Shown piece by piece: positions 4,682 through 7,215 of a DNA stretch of 7,215 nucleotides. The notes beneath the pieces are model-generated. The model had not been told where the DNA came from and made no database searches. It worked only from the letters and a program-made list of their open reading frames with translations. The stretch is from Kofleriaceae bacterium. Lineage in GTDB: Bacteria; Myxococcota_A; Polyangia; Haliangiales; Haliangiaceae. Within the stretch, counting starts at the first letter, position 1. Each line of letters starts with the position of its first letter. The DNA lies in contig JAESTW010000467.1 in the NCBI GenBank assembly GCA_016763395.1, positions 1 to 7,215 of the forward strand, written 5' to 3'. The position numbers were made by a program, and so were the translations under genes.

Positions 4682-7198
4682 ATGAAACAACGACTAGCCA
4701 TATTAATACCAGTCATCGCAATTTTTGCGGCACTCGCCTACTTTCTCAGACCTTCTGGATACTGTGATTCAGCCTTCGATAAATACGGGCTAGAACTTCC
4801 GGTGTGCCCGGACGGAAACCTACGGCAAGTTCTTGCGGTAGACGGTCGCATGCTCAAGCGGGGTGGCGATGGAGAAGTGGAAGTTACGCTTCGTGCCCGC
4901 TACACGACAGGCAAGGCCGATGAAGCACTCAACGTGAATGTCTTGGACTTCAGCACCGAGTTATTCTTAGTTGACGAATCCAACAAAGAAACCAAGCTAA
5001 CGCCCAAGGACAAGTGGAAGAAGCTAGAAAACAGCAAGGTTGCGACACTGATCTTGCCCAAAGTTCACGATGGGGACTACATCTTGCGTACCAAAGTCAC
5101 CTCCAAGATCGGAGTGGAGACCTTGGACATGAAGCTGCCCCTCTACTCGCCAGCCAAGATTCATGTGCTCACAGACCGGCCGCTCTACGAGCCCGGCAAC
5201 CAGGTACAATTTCGCGCGCTCGTACTCAAAGCGACCGATTTGAGCCCCATGGACCACCGCAGTGGTGTTTGGATTGTGCGCTCTCCTTCCGGTGAAGTTC
5301 TCTTGGAGGAAAAGGCACCCGCCAAAGAGTGGGGGATTGTATCCGGCGATTTTCCCTTGGCCGATGACGCCGAGGAAGGTAGCTGGACGGTTCTATGGCG
5401 ATCCGGCGATGCTGAATCGAGTTCTAGTTTCACCGTTAAGCCCTTCGTATTGCCGCGCTTTCGCGTAGATACCACGAGTGAGAAAAGTTATTACCAAGCA
5501 GGTGAGTCGCCGGTTCTCTCTGGCGCGGTACTTTACGCTTCAGGCGCGCCGGTCGCCGATGCCAAACTTGAAATCACCTGGTCTGCCAGCGGCAATTGGC
5601 CTCCTCCAAACGATTGGATCGCTGGCGAAGGGCTGCCCAAGAGTGCAGTCTCCGCGGACAACGGACAGTTTAGCCTAACACTGCCCATGGTTCCCAAAGA
5701 CCTTCGCGGACAAGTTACGTTAAACGCGTATATCTCAGCTATCGATCCTGCGGGCGACAGAGTGCAGGCCAGCGCATCGGTGCTGCTTAGCGAAGATGCT
5801 ATCATGGTATCGGCTGTTACCGAGTTTAACGATCAGCTGGTCGAGAACACCAACAACCGAGTTTATCTAAGGGTCACATCTCCTACAGGCGCTCCGCTCT
5901 CGGGCGCGAAGATCAACATCAAGCGAGCCTGGGCTTCTGGCGACGAAGGGATCTCAGCAGAGCTCGATGCCGAGGGAGTTACCCGCATTCAGTTTGATCC
6001 AGGCCGTCCGGTGAATATGGTCATTCCACCGATGCCGGTTCGCAAGTCTCTTCGGCCGGCGCCGGGTGCTAGCACTCTCAATGGACTCCAGGACATCGTC
6101 TCAGGCGGACAAGCGGGACTCTCCGATGTCGTGGCAGCAGAGTCTTGGCTGGGCTCACTGAAAAGCTGCTCCCGATGGGTTCGCAGTGGCTCACAGACTG
6201 CCAACGTCTCCTTTCGGGTTGCTCCAACAGGGACCATCTCCTCAGTTACTACCTACGCTTCGCCCCTAAATGATTGTATTGCGAGTGCTGTCCGAAAAAA
6301 GCGGATGCCCCAGGGTAAGGATCGCCTCTACTCAGCGAGTTTCGCCATACAAGCCGCCGAGTTACCGGTTCTAAATGCCTCGCTCACTACCGCAATGTCT
6401 ACCCCTGACAGCCTGCAAGTCCTTCTTACCCAAGCCGCGGACAACGCCAGGCCCTGTCTGTCGACATCCTTTAGCGGCTCTGTTCCTTGGGCGCTATTTT
6501 GGCGGACAAATGCGGACAGCAAGAAGGTTGAGCTGAGCTGGATGCGCGATACCGGCAACGAAAGAAGCATGCCGGCCGGGCTTGACCGATGTATTCTTAC
6601 AAGCCTAAAAACTCTTGCCCTGCCCGAGCCGGCCTCGGCAAACTCAATTGGCCTGGTTCGGTACAGTATGTCCCAACCTCGTACCCGCGGAGAGAGCCTA
6701 GCTCCTCAAGCGACTATCATGCAGGGCTACGAGATGCGAGTTAGCGCGACGATGGGTGATGAAGAGCTCGGTTCCACAACCTTTCGTATGCTTCCCGGAC
6801 AGGTGCCCAATTTGCGTCTGCGTGCCACTCCGGTGCTCGCCCAGGCCGGAAGTGTCGTCGAACTCGCCTTCTTCCGAGGACCGGACTACCAAGGAGACCT
6901 GCCCAAGACAATTCAGTGGTCTCACGAAGGTGCTTCGGACGATATAGAGCTCGAAAAAAAGAAGAAGGATTGGAGCTACAAGCTGCCAGAGGATGCCAAG
7001 GGCTGGTACGAATTTAGCGCCGGAGGAGCTCGTGCACTGGTTTTTGTCCGCGACGAAGATGAGCTCGGACTGGAGTTAACATCCGGACAGAAAAGTTATC
7101 GTCCTGGTGAGATGGCGAAGATTCAAATCCGCACGAAGATTGCCGGCAAGGGGGCCAAAGCAGCAGTAGCGGGTGAGTGTACTCTGCAGTGGAGGTGA
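4682..7198 (+). CDS. Alpha-2-macroglobulin-like protein, N-terminal half, apparently frameshifted near 7170-7180
   Basis: 838 aa from the preferred start. Residues 4-22 form a membrane anchor or uncleaved signal, placing the protein in the cell envelope. An MG1-like region follows. The diagnostic MG2 domain is at about 157-254 (HVLTDRPLYEPGNQVQFRAL, then WIVRSPSGE). MG3-like sequence begins with FVLPRFRVDT (255-264), and MG4-like sequence lies at about 375-445. Residues about 486-664 hold two consecutive Cys-paired modules resembling AgmX/PglI C-terminal (TonB-C-like) domains, with C496/C532 and C592/C637. Macroglobulin-type sequence resumes at about 682 and ends in LELTSGQKSYRPGEMAKIQI, the usual lead-in to the bait-region/MG6 part. 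Family members trap proteases and are usually 1,500 aa or more, with a later thioester domain, so this is about half a protein. The in-frame stop TGA at 7196-7198 follows an unrelated tail (GECTLQWR). The frame opening at 7177 reads VYSAVEVRRSGEA, which fits the expected continuation. The downstream half, including any thioester CGEQ motif, is outside the window. Confidence 0.85.
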   Translation: MKQRLAILIPVIAIFAALAYFLRPSGYCDSAFDKYGLELPVCPDGNLRQVLAVDGRMLKRGGDGEVEVTLRARYTTGKADEALNVNVLDFSTELFLVDESNKETKLTPKDKWKKLENSKVATLILPKVHDGDYILRTKVTSKIGVETLDMKLPLYSPAKIHVLTDRPLYEPGNQVQFRALVLKATDLSPMDHRSGVWIVRSPSGEVLLEEKAPAKEWGIVSGDFPLADDAEEGSWTVLWRSGDAESSSSFTVKPFVLPRFRVDTTSEKSYYQAGESPVLSGAVLYASGAPVADAKLEITWSASGNWPPPNDWIAGEGLPKSAVSADNGQFSLTLPMVPKDLRGQVTLNAYISAIDPAGDRVQASASVLLSEDAIMVSAVTEFNDQLVENTNNRVYLRVTSPTGAPLSGAKINIKRAWASGDEGISAELDAEGVTRIQFDPGRPVNMVIPPMPVRKSLRPAPGASTLNGLQDIVSGGQAGLSDVVAAESWLGSLKSCSRWVRSGSQTANVSFRVAPTGTISSVTTYASPLNDCIASAVRKKRMPQGKDRLYSASFAIQAAELPVLNASLTTAMSTPDSLQVLLTQAADNARPCLSTSFSGSVPWALFWRTNADSKKVELSWMRDTGNERSMPAGLDRCILTSLKTLALPEPASANSIGLVRYSMSQPRTRGESLAPQATIMQGYEMRVSATMGDEELGSTTFRMLPGQVPNLRLRATPVLAQAGSVVELAFFRGPDYQGDLPKTIQWSHEGASDDIELEKKKKDWSYKLPEDAKGWYEFSAGGARALVFVRDEDELGLELTSGQKSYRPGEMAKIQIRTKIAGKGAKAAVAGECTLQWR

Positions 7199-7215
7199 GA
7201 AGAAGCGGAGAAGCA

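Overview
The window looks like Gram-negative (proteobacterial-type) chromosomal DNA of intermediate GC. That rests on the Rcp1-type two-component proteins, a GGDEF output protein, a bacterial alpha-2-macroglobulin and Shine-Dalgarno sites of AGGAG/GGAG type. I cannot name a genus. The signalling genes resemble those of many Proteobacteria. The AgmX/PglI-like domains inside the macroglobulin are a feature I associate mainly with Myxococcota and related lineages.

Left half (1-3818, minus strand): an apparent signalling operon. In transcription order it has (i) a 695-aa membrane sensor histidine kinase with a MASE3-like multi-helix sensor, a FixL-like PAS domain that keeps the heme-ligand histidine, HisKA and HATPase_c; (ii) a 144-aa stand-alone Rcp1-type receiver whose start overlaps the kinase end by 17 nt; and (iii) after a 132-nt gap holding an 18-bp tandem repeat, a REC-REC-GGDEF protein whose 3' end lies outside the window. 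Together they suggest an oxygen, redox or membrane signal passed by phosphotransfer and partly converted to cyclic-di-GMP. The GGDEF domain lacks the RxxD inhibitory site.

Middle (3819-4681): a gene-poor stretch. It holds a small plus-strand ORF with a good ribosome binding site, a signal-peptide-like start and a Gly run (45 aa), behind a structured leader. Converging on it from the minus strand is the remnant of a rhodanese that keeps the DVREPHEF...GHL...INIPL half but lacks the catalytic-Cys half. The two reading frames meet at about 4104-4124, which looks like a decay or deletion junction. The rest holds an inverted repeat and a possible sigma70-type promoter ahead of the next gene.

Right end (4682-7215, plus strand): the N-terminal half of a membrane-anchored alpha-2-macroglobulin-like protein. 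Two consecutive Cys-paired modules resembling the AgmX/PglI (TonB-C-like) domain are inserted between its macroglobulin domains. The frame ends at 7198, but the expected family sequence seems to continue in another frame from 7177 to the window edge. This points to a frameshift (mutation or sequence error) rather than a natural C-terminus.
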